From assembly GCA_023424355.1 (NCBI GenBank), contig JAFAEA010000093.1, forward strand, positions 1-17,934: a stretch of DNA of 17,934 bases, given 5' to 3'. Under the pieces are notes generated by a model. The model did no database searches and was not told the origin of the DNA. It saw only the letters and a program-made list of their open reading frames with translations. This DNA is from Chloroflexota bacterium (GTDB lineage: Bacteria; Chloroflexota; Chloroflexia; Thermomicrobiales; UBA6265). Both the position numbers and the translations under genes were made by a program. Below are positions 1-6,154 of the stretch, piece by piece (within the stretch, counting starts at the first letter, position 1; each line of letters starts with the position of its first letter).

Positions 1-49
1 TGGGTCTGGACTGCTGAACTTGATCAGGTATTGGCTGAGATTCTGTCAT
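1..49 (-). CDS. Possible 5' end of a downstream gene, unidentified
   Basis: Downstream of the operon terminator a minus-strand ATG (49-47) opens a frame of 16 codons with no stop before the window edge; it would read MTESQPIPDQVQQSRP. A purine-rich GAGGAG lies 2 nt before the ATG, which is closer than usual for a Shine-Dalgarno site. The stretch is too short to identify, and an open frame of this length is common by chance. The position (same strand, about 35 nt past the terminator) is what makes a real gene start plausible. Confidence 0.3.
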   Translation of the reverse strand, partial: MTESQPIPDQVQQSRP

Positions 50-83
50 TGCTCCTCAAAGGGAAATACTACCGCGGATACAC

Positions 84-125
84 AAAAATGCCGCCGGATA
101 TCCTCAAGGATACCCAGCGGCATTT
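84..125 (-). terminator. Rho-independent terminator of the cluster
   Basis: On the minus strand, 22 nt after the rpsI stop, AAATGCCGC (125-117) pairs with GCGGCATTT (94-86). A U.G pair (116/95) and an eight-pair inner helix (115-108 with 103-96, one G.U) extend the stem to about 18 pairs around the 4-nt loop TTGA. A run of five T (88-84), overlapping the end of the stem, follows. This is the only stem with a proper U-tract that I found in the window. It marks the end of transcription from the ribosomal cluster. Confidence 0.9.
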
Positions 126-147
126 GAAATGTGCACACAAATGCGAT

Positions 148-564
148 TTAGCGCTTGGTGTACTGCGGTGCCTTGCGGGCGCGCTTGAGACCGACCTTCT
201 TGCGTTCCTTCATGCGAGGATCGCGAGTCAGCATGCCGGCACTCTTGAGTGTCGGGCGAAGCTCCTCATCGAAGCGAAGGAGTGCGCGGGCGATACCGTG
301 GCGGACGGCGCCAACCTGGCCACTCACACCACCACCGACCACGGTAGCGACGACATCGAATCGCTCGCTCGTCTGGGTGGCGCGCAGCGGAGCCTGCAGC
401 ACGATCTGATTGAGACCGCGACCGCCGAAGTAATCGGCGCTGGTCTTGCCATTTACAGTGATGTTGCCGGTGCCTGGGTACAGGCGAACGCGGGCGACGC
501 TGGTCTTACGGCGACCGACGCCATAGTAGAACTGACCCTTTGGGGTCGTGGTTGCTTCGCTCAT
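148..564 (-). CDS. rpsI: Small-subunit ribosomal protein S9
   Basis: S9 (uS9) binds the 3' major (head) domain of 16S rRNA, and its C-terminal tail reaches the P-site tRNA. The 138-residue product has the family core: YGVGRRKTSVARVRL at about 14-28, NGK and the FGGR region at 38-49, GGGVSGQVGAVRHGIARAL at 77-95, and a basic C-terminus ending in QYTKR. The last two residues, Lys-Arg, match the usual tRNA-contacting tail. The start is ATG at 564, preceded by GGGGGAGG in the 11-nt gap after rplM. It is the last gene before the terminator, and rplM-rpsI is the standard pair. Nothing is unusual except a short Thr-rich N-terminus. Confidence 0.98.
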   Translation of the reverse strand: MSEATTTPKGQFYYGVGRRKTSVARVRLYPGTGNITVNGKTSADYFGGRGLNQIVLQAPLRATQTSERFDVVATVVGGGVSGQVGAVRHGIARALLRFDEELRPTLKSAGMLTRDPRMKERKKVGLKRARKAPQYTKR

Positions 565-575
565 GGATCCTCCCC

Positions 576-1046
576 CTATCGCGTCGCGGTGTTATCGAGC
601 TCGAGAGCGGTTGGGCTCTGGGCTTCGTGCGGATGATTCGGGCCGGCGTATACCTTCAGCTTCTTGAGCTGCTGGCGACCGAGATTGCTGCCCGGGAGCA
701 TGCCACGGACAGCGCTCTCAATGATGCGCTCCGGATGGCGAGCTCGCATGTCCTTCAAGCTGGTAGTTCGAAGGCCGCTCGGGTAGTTCGAGTGCTGGTA
801 GTAGTTCTTCTGGGTTTCCTTGTTTCCGGTTACGCGCACCTTATCGGCGTTGATAACCACAACAAAGTCGCCAGTATCTACATGTGGTGTGTAGCTTGGC
901 TTGTGCTTGCCGCGCAGGGTTGCTGCCACGGTGGTCGCCAATCGACCGAGGGTGATCCCCTCTGCGTCGACCAGGAACCAATTTCGCTGCTCGAAATCGG
1001 CAGCTTTGGCTGAGTAGGTCTTGCGATCCACGATTCGTTCTCCCAT
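576..1046 (-). CDS. rplM: Large-subunit ribosomal protein L13
   Basis: L13 (uL13) is an early-assembly 23S rRNA-binding protein. The 156-residue product has WFLVDAEG-TLGRLAT at about 23-38, RGKHKPSYTPHVDTGDFVVVINA in pieces across 45-67, YYQHSNYPSGL at 82-92, the signature AVRGMLP at 112-118 and KLKVYAGPNHPHEAQ at 129-143. The C-terminus runs about 12 residues past the usual end. The start is ATG at 1046, with only a weak Shine-Dalgarno (ACGG). The 26-nt gap from truA is taken up by alternative hairpins (separate entry). In E. coli L13 is reported to control rplM-rpsI expression; whether that holds here is unknown. Confidence 0.98.
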   Translation of the reverse strand: MGERIVDRKTYSAKAADFEQRNWFLVDAEGITLGRLATTVAATLRGKHKPSYTPHVDTGDFVVVINADKVRVTGNKETQKNYYQHSNYPSGLRTTSLKDMRARHPERIIESAVRGMLPGSNLGRQQLKKLKVYAGPNHPHEAQSPTALELDNTATR

Positions 1047-1052
1047 TACCGT

Positions 1053-1081
1053 TCAGATGAAATCTGACCGATTCAGATTTC
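1053..1081 (-). promoter_or_regulatory. Alternative hairpins at truA stop / rplM start
   Basis: In minus-strand RNA sense there are three related arms. Arm A (1081-1073, GAAATCTGA) contains the truA stop codon. Arm B is 1067-1059 (TCAGATTTC), and arm C is 1058-1053 (ATCTGA). A pairs with B over 9 bp with a 5-nt loop. The first six bases of B can instead pair with C over 6 bp with a 3-nt loop, just upstream of the rplM start at 1046. The two pairings exclude one another. A regulatory role is inferred only. Confidence 0.4.
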
Positions 1082-1912
1082 TATGCGCCCACACACCGGG
1101 TCGGGATCGGGAACATCGGTTCCGTACCCTACTCGCCAGAGCATAAGCCCTTGTGGCGGCGCTGTTTGTGGCCCCTTTCGGCGATCGGCGACTTCAATCA
1201 GTTCGCCAATCCATGCCGGTGGCCGCTTCTTACGTCCTACATCGGCGAGTGCGCCTGCAACTGTGCGCACTACCTGGGGCAAGAATCCGTCAGCAATGAT
1301 CCGGATCTCAGCCCCGTGCCCTTGGGCGGGTGCTGTTCCCCACCATGGCTGCACGGGATAAACCGTGCAGTGCATGATGTTCCGCACCGTTCCGCGCCTC
1401 CCGAGCGCGGGAGCACCTGCAACGCCAACACCGTTTCCGGCGAACGATGCGAGGTCTACCTCGCCCGTGAGGTGCGCTGCCCCTTCGGCCATGGCCTCCA
1501 GGTCAAGTGCGGGCCACCGTTGCCACACACTGTGCTGCAACAATGGCTGCCGAACACCCCACCAAATGCGGTAACGATATTCTCGCCAAACCGCAGAGTA
1601 CCGTGCGTGAAAGCCTTCACTCTCTCGCACGCAGCCGACCACCGCAAGGTCATCGGCCAAATGCGCATTGATCGCTTCGATCATCCGCGCATCAGACATA
1701 TTCGGTCGCATATCTGCGACGCTGGCGACCTGCCCTACGGCGTGGACACCCGAATCTGTCCTTCCGGCCAGTTCTGCAGTGCAGTTCTGACCGAACAATC
1801 CGGAGAGTGCATTCTCCAGATCTTCCTGAACGCTGCGGCCGTTCTTTTGTTTCTGGCTTCCCACAAAGTTGGTGCCATCGTAGGCGATGGTGAGCTTGAG
1901 TGTGGAGGCCAT
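1073..1912 (-). CDS. truA: tRNA pseudouridine synthase A (TruA)
   Basis: TruA converts uridine to pseudouridine at positions 38-40 in tRNA anticodon arms. With the start at ATG 1912 the product is 279 aa, slightly longer than the usual 245-270. It begins with the typical strand LKLTIAYDGTNFVGSQ (5-20). The catalytic motif GRTDSGVHA (50-58) carries the nucleophile Asp53, and a second half with HYRYRI-like and GDGFLPQVVR-type sequence (here EYRYRIWW and ADGFLPQVVRTVAGALADVG) follows. The frame stays open upstream to TTG/GTG codons at 1969/1966, next to the rplQ stop. Neither possible start has a good Shine-Dalgarno site, so the exact N-terminus is uncertain. ATG 1912 best fits the family's usual beginning. 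truA before rplM-rpsI is a common arrangement. Confidence 0.93.
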   Translation of the reverse strand: MASTLKLTIAYDGTNFVGSQKQKNGRSVQEDLENALSGLFGQNCTAELAGRTDSGVHAVGQVASVADMRPNMSDARMIEAINAHLADDLAVVGCVRESEGFHARYSAVWREYRYRIWWGVRQPLLQHSVWQRWPALDLEAMAEGAAHLTGEVDLASFAGNGVGVAGAPALGRRGTVRNIMHCTVYPVQPWWGTAPAQGHGAEIRIIADGFLPQVVRTVAGALADVGRKKRPPAWIGELIEVADRRKGPQTAPPQGLMLWRVGYGTDVPDPDPVCGRIEI

Positions 1913-1974
1913 AACCACAGGTTCAGAACGTGCGGTGAGCCGAACCGGGAATCCGGAGCGGCTCACCAAACGGA

Positions 1975-2328
1975 TTAGTCAACAAACTCAATCAGCACGG
2001 TCGGAGCGCCATCACCCTTGCGGATGCCAAGCTTGGCAATGCGGGTGTAGCCACCGTTCTGGCCCTCGAAACGAGGAGCCACTTCGGTGAACAGGCGATC
2101 AACTGACTTCGGATGATCAAGACGGCTCATCACCAGGTTGCGGGTGTGGCTGGAATCCTCACGAGCAATGGTTACGAGCTTCTCCACCACGGAGCGGAGC
2201 TCCTTGGCCTTAGCCTCGGTGGTAACGATGCGCTCATTGAGAATGAGCGAGATTGCCTGCTGGCGCAAGAGCGCCTTGCGCTGCGCTGGGTTGCGGCCAA
2301 ATTTGCGGCCGGCCTTCTGGTGCCTCAC
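1975..2328 (-). CDS. rplQ: Large-subunit ribosomal protein L17
   Basis: L17 (bL17) sits near the peptide exit tunnel. The 117-residue product starts MRHQKAGRKFGRNPAQRKAL, the family hallmark, followed by LLRQQAISLILNERIVTTEAKAKELR (split over about 20-45) and ends FEGQNGGYTRIAKLGIRKGDGAPTVLIEFVD, read in pieces. The start codon is GTG at 2328. It lies 2 nt after the rpoA stop, with GAGGAGG inside the rpoA 3' end about 7 nt upstream, which is a clear translational-coupling layout. No ATG in frame would keep the conserved N-terminus. rplQ after rpoA is the usual order. Confidence 0.98.
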   Translation of the reverse strand: MRHQKAGRKFGRNPAQRKALLRQQAISLILNERIVTTEAKAKELRSVVEKLVTIAREDSSHTRNLVMSRLDHPKSVDRLFTEVAPRFEGQNGGYTRIAKLGIRKGDGAPTVLIEFVD

Positions 2329-2330
2329 GA

Positions 2331-3347
2331 TTAGGCCTCCTCTTCAGCGGCGCCTACCGCGTCCGCAAAATCGACATCCTCATCGCTGGTATCATCACCA
2401 GCAGCCTCTACGGATCCCTCGGGAAGGTAGCCGTACTCAGCCATCTTCTCGCGGAGCTCACCCATGGAGCGAGGACCAAAGTTTCGAATAGAAAGCAGCT
2501 GATCTGGGTCCATGGTCAGCACCTGGCCAACCTTGTCGATCTGCTTGCTTCGAAGTGCGTTCAATACGCGTGGCGAAAGACCGAGGTCTGCCAGCGGCTT
2601 GTTCTGCACTTCTTCCGGAATCATATTTTCCGCAGATTCCAGCGGAGCTGGCTGTGTGAACTCAGCGAACACACGTGCGTGGGCCATAAGAATCTGAGCG
2701 GCGTGGCTCAGGGCATCTTCTGGCTCAACGGTGCCATCGGTCTTGATCTCGAGAATAAGTCGATCGAAGTCGACTTCGGAACCCACGCGGGTCTGCTCTA
2801 TCACATAGTTCACACGCTCGATGGGTGTGAAGATGGAATCGATCGGGATTTCGCCCAGCGCAACGGTTTCCTGCACCTCGGCCTGCTTGTAGCCCTGGCC
2901 GCGGGTGATCCAGAGATCCATATCGATCACGGCATCTTTGCCGGTGAGGGTGGCAATGGGGAGATCCGGGTTTACCAGCTCTACTTCCACCGGCCATTCG
3001 ATATCCTCAGCGGTCACCACGCGCTCGCCATCTTCGTCCATACGGGCGTAGAGGTGAGCACGAACATCGCCGTGGAGTTCGGTGATCTGGCGCAACCGAA
3101 CCGCCTTCAGGTTCAACACAATCTCGGTAACGTCTTCACGTACACCAGGGATTGTGGCGAACTCGTGCCAAACATTGTCCACGCGGATGCGGGACACCGC
3201 ACAACCTTCGAGGCTGCGCAGCAGGATGCGGCGCAGGGCATTGCCCATGGTTGTACCGTAACCTGGCTCGAGTGGTTCTACCTGAAAACGACCGTAGTTG
3301 CGTCCCGGCTCGACTTTCTCAATTGTAAAAGTGGGTGTCTGCAACAA
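2331..3347 (-). CDS. rpoA: RNA polymerase alpha subunit, TTG start
   Basis: The alpha subunit scaffolds RNA polymerase assembly and contacts activators and UP elements. The 338-residue product has the N-terminal assembly domain (about 1-232), with YGRFQVEPLEPGYGTTMGNALRR (read in pieces at 18-40) and GEIPIDSIFTPIERVNY (165-181). A linker follows, then the C-terminal DNA-binding domain at about 245-310, with SPRVLNALRS and RNFGPRSMGEL; Arg260, Asn263, Gly291 and Ser294 align with E. coli Arg265, Asn268, Gly296 and Ser299. A strongly acidic tail (318-338) follows. The first codon is TTG at 3347 (a second TTG follows), with AAGGAGG about 9 nt upstream; the first in-frame ATG is too far inside. 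rpsD, usual just upstream, is missing. Confidence 0.98.
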   Translation of the reverse strand: MLQTPTFTIEKVEPGRNYGRFQVEPLEPGYGTTMGNALRRILLRSLEGCAVSRIRVDNVWHEFATIPGVREDVTEIVLNLKAVRLRQITELHGDVRAHLYARMDEDGERVVTAEDIEWPVEVELVNPDLPIATLTGKDAVIDMDLWITRGQGYKQAEVQETVALGEIPIDSIFTPIERVNYVIEQTRVGSEVDFDRLILEIKTDGTVEPEDALSHAAQILMAHARVFAEFTQPAPLESAENMIPEEVQNKPLADLGLSPRVLNALRSKQIDKVGQVLTMDPDQLLSIRNFGPRSMGELREKMAEYGYLPEGSVEAAGDDTSDEDVDFADAVGAAEEEA

Positions 3348-3426
3348 GCGGATTCGCCTCCTTTTGTGACCTTACCGGCAATCTTCGCCGGGTTGGTCCG
3401 TTCAATTCACTATCACTTTCGATATC

Positions 3427-3452
3427 TGCCAAACCAGAGTTCCGGGTTGGCA
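3427..3452 (-). other. Hairpin in rpsK-rpoA gap
   Basis: In minus-strand sense TGCCAA (3452-3447) pairs with TTGGCA (3432-3427). A mismatch and two further C-G pairs extend the stem. The structure starts 10 nt after the rpsK stop. There is no U-tract, so it is not a standard terminator. The 115-nt gap (3348-3462) has no open frame resembling rpsD; the only other things I see in it are a weak 5-bp CCGGC/GCCGG stem and the rpoA Shine-Dalgarno. Confidence 0.4.
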
Positions 3453-3462
3453 CGGAATCGAA

Positions 3463-3873
3463 CTAAACGCGACGTCGCTTCGGCGGGCGGCAGCCGTTGT
3501 GCGGGATCGGGGTGGTATCGGTGATGGAAACCACCTGAACACCTGCAGCCTGCAGCGAACGGATGGCCATTTCACGGCCAGAGCCCGGGCCCTTCACAAA
3601 CACATCCACCTGGCGAAGTCCATGCTCCTGCGCGCGGCGGGCAGCTGCTTCGGCAGTCATCTGAGCGGCAAACGGAGTGCTCTTGCGAGAACCCTTGAAG
3701 CCGTTGGCACCAGCGCTGGACCACGAAATGACGTTTCCGTTTGGATCGGTCAGGGTCACGATGGTGTTGTTGAATGTGGCCTTAATGTAAGCCTTCCCAC
3801 GGGGGATATTCTTACGATCTCTTCGCCGAACACGTCCGGCACTGTTCTTTGATGCACCTCGTCGTTCAGACAT
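3463..3873 (-). CDS. rpsK: Small-subunit ribosomal protein S11
   Basis: S11 (uS11) lies on the platform of the 30S subunit, next to the mRNA exit and the Shine-Dalgarno helix. The 136-residue product shows AYIKATFNNTIVTLTDPNGN (28-47), SSAGANGFKGSRKSTPFAAQ (52-71), VFVKGPGSGRE (91-101) and the C-terminal SITDTTPIPHNGCRPPKRRRV read over 116-136, all diagnostic. The start is ATG at 3873, with TGGAGGAATAGG just upstream. The N-terminus is Arg/Ser-rich, as in many relatives. It follows rpsM after a 103-nt gap holding a small hairpin. Confidence 0.98.
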   Translation of the reverse strand: MSERRGASKNSAGRVRRRDRKNIPRGKAYIKATFNNTIVTLTDPNGNVISWSSAGANGFKGSRKSTPFAAQMTAEAAARRAQEHGLRQVDVFVKGPGSGREMAIRSLQAAGVQVVSITDTTPIPHNGCRPPKRRRV

Positions 3874-3922
3874 GGGTACCTATTCCTCCATACAAAAACA
3901 CACTTAGCCGAATCACACCGAC

Positions 3923-3950
3923 GAGATCAACAATGGGCAACACCCATCTC
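3923..3950 (-). other. Weak alternative hairpins in rpsM-rpsK gap
   Basis: ATGGG (3947-3943) can pair with CCCAT (3937-3933) around a 5-nt loop. Alternatively GAGAT (3950-3946) can pair with ATCTC (3927-3923). The two share bases 3946-3947, so they compete. Both helices are only 5 bp, and chance occurrence is quite possible. The rest of the 103-nt gap (3874-3976) shows only the rpsK Shine-Dalgarno. Confidence 0.25.
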
Positions 3951-3976
3951 CACCTTACGGGGATTCGCTCAACTAC

Positions 3977-4342
3977 CTATTTACCGCGGCTTACTGCGCG
4001 CTTCGGACCACGACGGGTGCGAGCATTGGTGCGTGTGCGCTGGCCGCGAAGCGGCAGGCCACGGCGGTGTCGCAGACCGCGGTAGGATCCGATATCCATG
4101 AGGCGCTTAATGTTCATGGATACTTCTCGACGGAGGTCACCTTCCACGCGGTAATCGCGGTCGATGAGCTCGCGAAGCCGGTTGGCTTCCTCGTCGGTCA
4201 AATCACGAACGCGGGTATCTGGGCTGACACCGGTTTCGGCCAGAATCTTCTGGCTGGTGTACAGACCAATCCCATAAATGTAGGTAAGTGCAATCTCTAC
4301 CCGCTTCTCGCGGGGGAGATCCACGCCCGAAATACGTGCCAT
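3977..4342 (-). CDS. rpsM: Small-subunit ribosomal protein S13
   Basis: S13 (uS13) sits in the 30S head and forms intersubunit bridges; its tail contacts P-site tRNA. The 121-residue product begins ARISGVDLPREKRVEIALTY (2-21) with the IYGIG turn at 22-26. It has RLMDIGSYRGLRHRRGLPLR (80-99) and the conserved GQRTRTNARTRRGPKR (100-115). The start is ATG at 4342, preceded by GAGAGG. It follows rpmJ with a 69-nt gap that contains a 5-bp CCAGC/GCTGG stem (4391-4378) with a 4-nt loop. The context rpmJ-rpsM-rpsK is standard for the alpha operon. Confidence 0.98.
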   Translation of the reverse strand: MARISGVDLPREKRVEIALTYIYGIGLYTSQKILAETGVSPDTRVRDLTDEEANRLRELIDRDYRVEGDLRREVSMNIKRLMDIGSYRGLRHRRGLPLRGQRTRTNARTRRGPKRAVSRGK

Positions 4343-4411
4343 ACGAACCTCTCACACATTACGATTCGATATCAAACCCAGCAGGAGCTGGTAAACCGAA
4401 CCGTCCAACTA

Positions 4412-4525
4412 TTAACCCTGGCGCTGCTTGTGCCGGGGGTTTGTGCAGATTACCCGCACGATGCCCTTGCGGCGAATAATTCGGCACTTTTCGCACCGCT
4501 TACTCACTGAAGCCGAAACCTTCAT
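4412..4525 (-). CDS. rpmJ: Large-subunit ribosomal protein L36, zinc type
   Basis: L36 (bL36) is the smallest 50S protein. This 37-residue product begins MKVSASVSKRC. The zinc ligands are all present: Cys11, Cys14, Cys27 and His32 (CEKC, then CTNPRH), so this is the zinc-binding form. Only a C-terminal KQRQG follows. The start is ATG at 4525, with GGGAG about 9 nt upstream. It is easily missed because of its length. infA, which usually precedes rpmJ, is not present: the space from map to this gene is 100 nt. Confidence 0.97.
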   Translation of the reverse strand: MKVSASVSKRCEKCRIIRRKGIVRVICTNPRHKQRQG

Positions 4526-4559
4526 GCTTCCTACTCCCTATACACTGTTCGCGTTGCCC

Positions 4560-4577
4560 CTGCGAAAATAGTCGCAG
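4560..4577 (-). other. Small hairpin in map-rpmJ gap
   Basis: CTGCGA (4577-4572) pairs with TCGCAG (4565-4560) around a 6-nt loop, in minus-strand sense. It lies downstream of the stronger 4616-4596 hairpin and upstream of the rpmJ Shine-Dalgarno. It may be a tandem partner of the larger stem, or chance. Confidence 0.3.
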
Positions 4578-4595
4578 CTGACGCACACGCGGATA

Positions 4596-4616
4596 GCGCT
4601 TGTCAGAGACAAGCGC
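4596..4616 (-). other. Perfect 9-bp hairpin after map
   Basis: GCGCTTGTC (4616-4608) pairs perfectly with GACAAGCGC (4604-4596) around a 3-nt loop, beginning 9 nt after the map stop codon. No T run follows on the minus strand, so it does not fit a Rho-independent terminator. A role in transcript processing, mRNA 3'-end protection or attenuation is possible but only inferred. Confidence 0.6.
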
Positions 4617-4625
4617 CACGATTAG

Positions 4626-5393
4626 CTAGTTTACCACCGATGTCAACCTTGGTGTCAAGACCAAAGGTGCATCATCTGTAATCGCCACGGTGAACTCAAA
4701 GTGAGCGCTGATCTCGCCATCGGCGGTGACAACGGTCCACTCGTCATCCAGGACTTCAACATCATCAGTACCCAGGTTCAACATAGGCTCGATGGCGAGG
4801 GTCATGCCCTTGCGCAGGATCGGGCCATAATTTGCCGAACCGAAGTTTGGAACGTGCGGATCCTCGTGCATGCGTCGGCCAATTCCGTGACCACCATAGC
4901 CACGAACAATGCCGTAACCCTTTGGTGCCGCGAATTGCTCCACCGCGAAACCGATGGCACCGAGCCGATTGCCCGGCCGAGCTGCATCAACCGCAAGGTT
5001 TAGTGCTTCTTCGGTATCTCGCAGAAGCGCCTGCGCCCTCGGCGAAATGGTGCCAACGCCATAGGTCCAGGCGGAATCACCATGCCAGCCATCGACAATT
5101 GCACCGATATCAACGGCGATGATATCGCCATCTTTCAGCACACGCTTACCGGGGAATCCGTGCACGATTTCTTCATTGACGGAAGCGCAGATGCTGGACG
5201 GGAATCCGTTGTAGCCGAGGAAGCTGGCGAGCGCATTGTGCTCTTTCAGGGTATCTACCACAATCGCATCGAGCTCACCGGTGGTTACACCTGGTGCAAT
5301 CGCCGCCTGAACGCGTTGATGGCACAGGGAAACAACATTCCCGGCAACCTTCATTTTTTCGATGTCGCGATCGCTCTTAATGGTGATAGCCAT
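4626..5393 (-). CDS. map: Methionine aminopeptidase, type I
   Basis: Removes the N-terminal methionine from new proteins in the cytosol. The 255-residue length and single-domain pita-bread fold fit type Ia. All five metal ligands are visible: Asp95 (VDIGA), Asp106 (WHGDSAWT), His169 (GGHGIG), Glu202 (AIEPML) and Glu233 (AHFEFTV). The substrate-binding histidines are at 78 (VHGFP) and 176 (MHEDP). The last motif is H-F-E-F rather than the more usual Q-x-E-H, a modest change next to a metal ligand. The start is ATG at 5393, with AGGA 8 nt upstream. It follows adk by 24 nt, the usual adk-map pair of the spc/alpha junction. Confidence 0.97.
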   Translation of the reverse strand: MAITIKSDRDIEKMKVAGNVVSLCHQRVQAAIAPGVTTGELDAIVVDTLKEHNALASFLGYNGFPSSICASVNEEIVHGFPGKRVLKDGDIIAVDIGAIVDGWHGDSAWTYGVGTISPRAQALLRDTEEALNLAVDAARPGNRLGAIGFAVEQFAAPKGYGIVRGYGGHGIGRRMHEDPHVPNFGSANYGPILRKGMTLAIEPMLNLGTDDVEVLDDEWTVVTADGEISAHFEFTVAITDDAPLVLTPRLTSVVN

Positions 5394-5417
5394 GCCAGTT
5401 TTCCTACAACGCTCGCG

Positions 5418-6089
5418 CTAGGCGCGTTCTCGCACTGCGGCGAGAATTTCTTCAGTAACAGTATCGATCTGCTGATCACCGTTTACGGAGACCAGGATCC
5501 CCTTGCTGCGGTAGTAATCCAGCAGCGGTTTGGTGGAAGAATCGTACAGAGCCAATCGGCGTTCGATTGCTTCTGGCGTGTCGTCTTCTCGCTGAATCAG
5601 CTTTCCACCGCACTTGTCGCAGATTCCTTCCACTGCTGGTGGATCGGATTCCACGTGATACACCGCACCGCAGTTCTCGCAGGTGCGGCGTCCACCAAGG
5701 CGGGCCACAAGCTTCTCGCGCGGGACATCGATCTCGACCACCGCGTTGAGGGCAACGTTCTGGTTGGCCAGAATGTCATCCAGCGCGCGGGCCTGAGCCT
5801 CGGTTCGTGGGAAACCATCGAACAGGGCGCCGTCAACATCGTCGCCAGACTTTCGCTGGTCGGCGATTTGCGAGAGGCGGACCTGCACGATCGCGTTCGT
5901 GAGTTCATCGGGTACCAGATTCCCCGCTTCGATGATGGATTTCACCTGCAAGCCGAGTTCGCTCTGTTGGGCAATGGCCGCACGAAAGAGATCTCCCGTA
6001 GCCACCTTCACGAGCTTCAGTTCAGGGCCAATGCGTTCGGCCTGTGTGCCTTTGCCGGATCCCTGGGCACCCATGAGTATCACGTACAC
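5418..6089 (-). CDS. adk: Adenylate kinase, zinc-LID type
   Basis: Catalyses ATP + AMP to 2 ADP. With the start at GTG 6089 the product is 223 aa. The P-loop is GAQGSGKGT (7-15), the AMP-binding region has TGDLFR (31-36), the FDGFPR motif is at 90-95, and the LID carries Cys137, Cys140, Cys157 and Cys160 (CENC, CDKC), the zinc-binding form found in many Gram-positive-type bacteria. REDD and ERRL follow the LID. The frame also permits a GTG at 6101, but the Shine-Dalgarno AAGGTGG and the family's usual N-terminus (two residues before the first strand) favour 6089. No in-frame ATG precedes the P-loop except Met6, inside the first beta strand. Confidence 0.95.
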   Translation of the reverse strand: MYVILMGAQGSGKGTQAERIGPELKLVKVATGDLFRAAIAQQSELGLQVKSIIEAGNLVPDELTNAIVQVRLSQIADQRKSGDDVDGALFDGFPRTEAQARALDDILANQNVALNAVVEIDVPREKLVARLGGRRTCENCGAVYHVESDPPAVEGICDKCGGKLIQREDDTPEAIERRLALYDSSTKPLLDYYRSKGILVSVNGDQQIDTVTEEILAAVRERA

Positions 6090-6120
6090 GTTGCTAACCA
6101 CCTTTCCGGCCTGTGTGTTG

Positions 6121-6147
6121 GTGAGGCGGTGGCCGGAACCGCCTCAC
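6121..6147 (-). other. Perfect 10-bp hairpin after secY
   Basis: GTGAGGCGGT (6147-6138) pairs perfectly with ACCGCCTCAC (6130-6121) around a 7-nt loop, starting 7 nt after the secY stop. The minus strand continues CAACACACAGG, with no U-tract, so it is not a typical terminator. It separates the spc block from adk-map and could reduce, process or partially attenuate the transcript at this junction. Confidence 0.65.
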
Positions 6148-6154
6148 TCCGGTT

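Noticed and set aside
31..636. Plus-strand open frame of 201 codons over the terminator and rpsI
   Set aside because: It runs through a strong terminator and antisense to rpsI; it has no family resemblance.
1913..1969. Longer TruA N-terminus from TTG 1969 or GTG 1966
   Set aside because: The additional 19 residues do not resemble TruA and have no Shine-Dalgarno site; ATG 1912 gives the family's usual start. Not fully excluded because 1912 also lacks a strong site.
3348..3462. Sigma-70-type promoter upstream of rpoA (TTGGCA then a -10-like sequence)
   Set aside because: The -35-like TTGGCA is part of the hairpin arm and the hexamer 17 nt downstream matches the -10 consensus at only about half its positions.
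2253..3524. Plus-strand open frame of 423 codons opposite rpoA
   Set aside because: Antisense to rpoA and parts of its neighbours; no recognisable protein features and no convincing start signal. Treated as a shadow.
4526..4625. Decayed infA remnant between map and rpmJ
   Set aside because: No stretch in any frame resembles IF-1, and 100 nt is too short for most of the gene. I treat infA as absent here.
6121..6147. Rho-independent terminator after secY (also the similar stems after tuf, rpsC, rplF and map)
   Set aside because: The stems are strong, but no T run follows any of them on the coding strand, so they do not meet the usual definition. Listed as hairpins instead.
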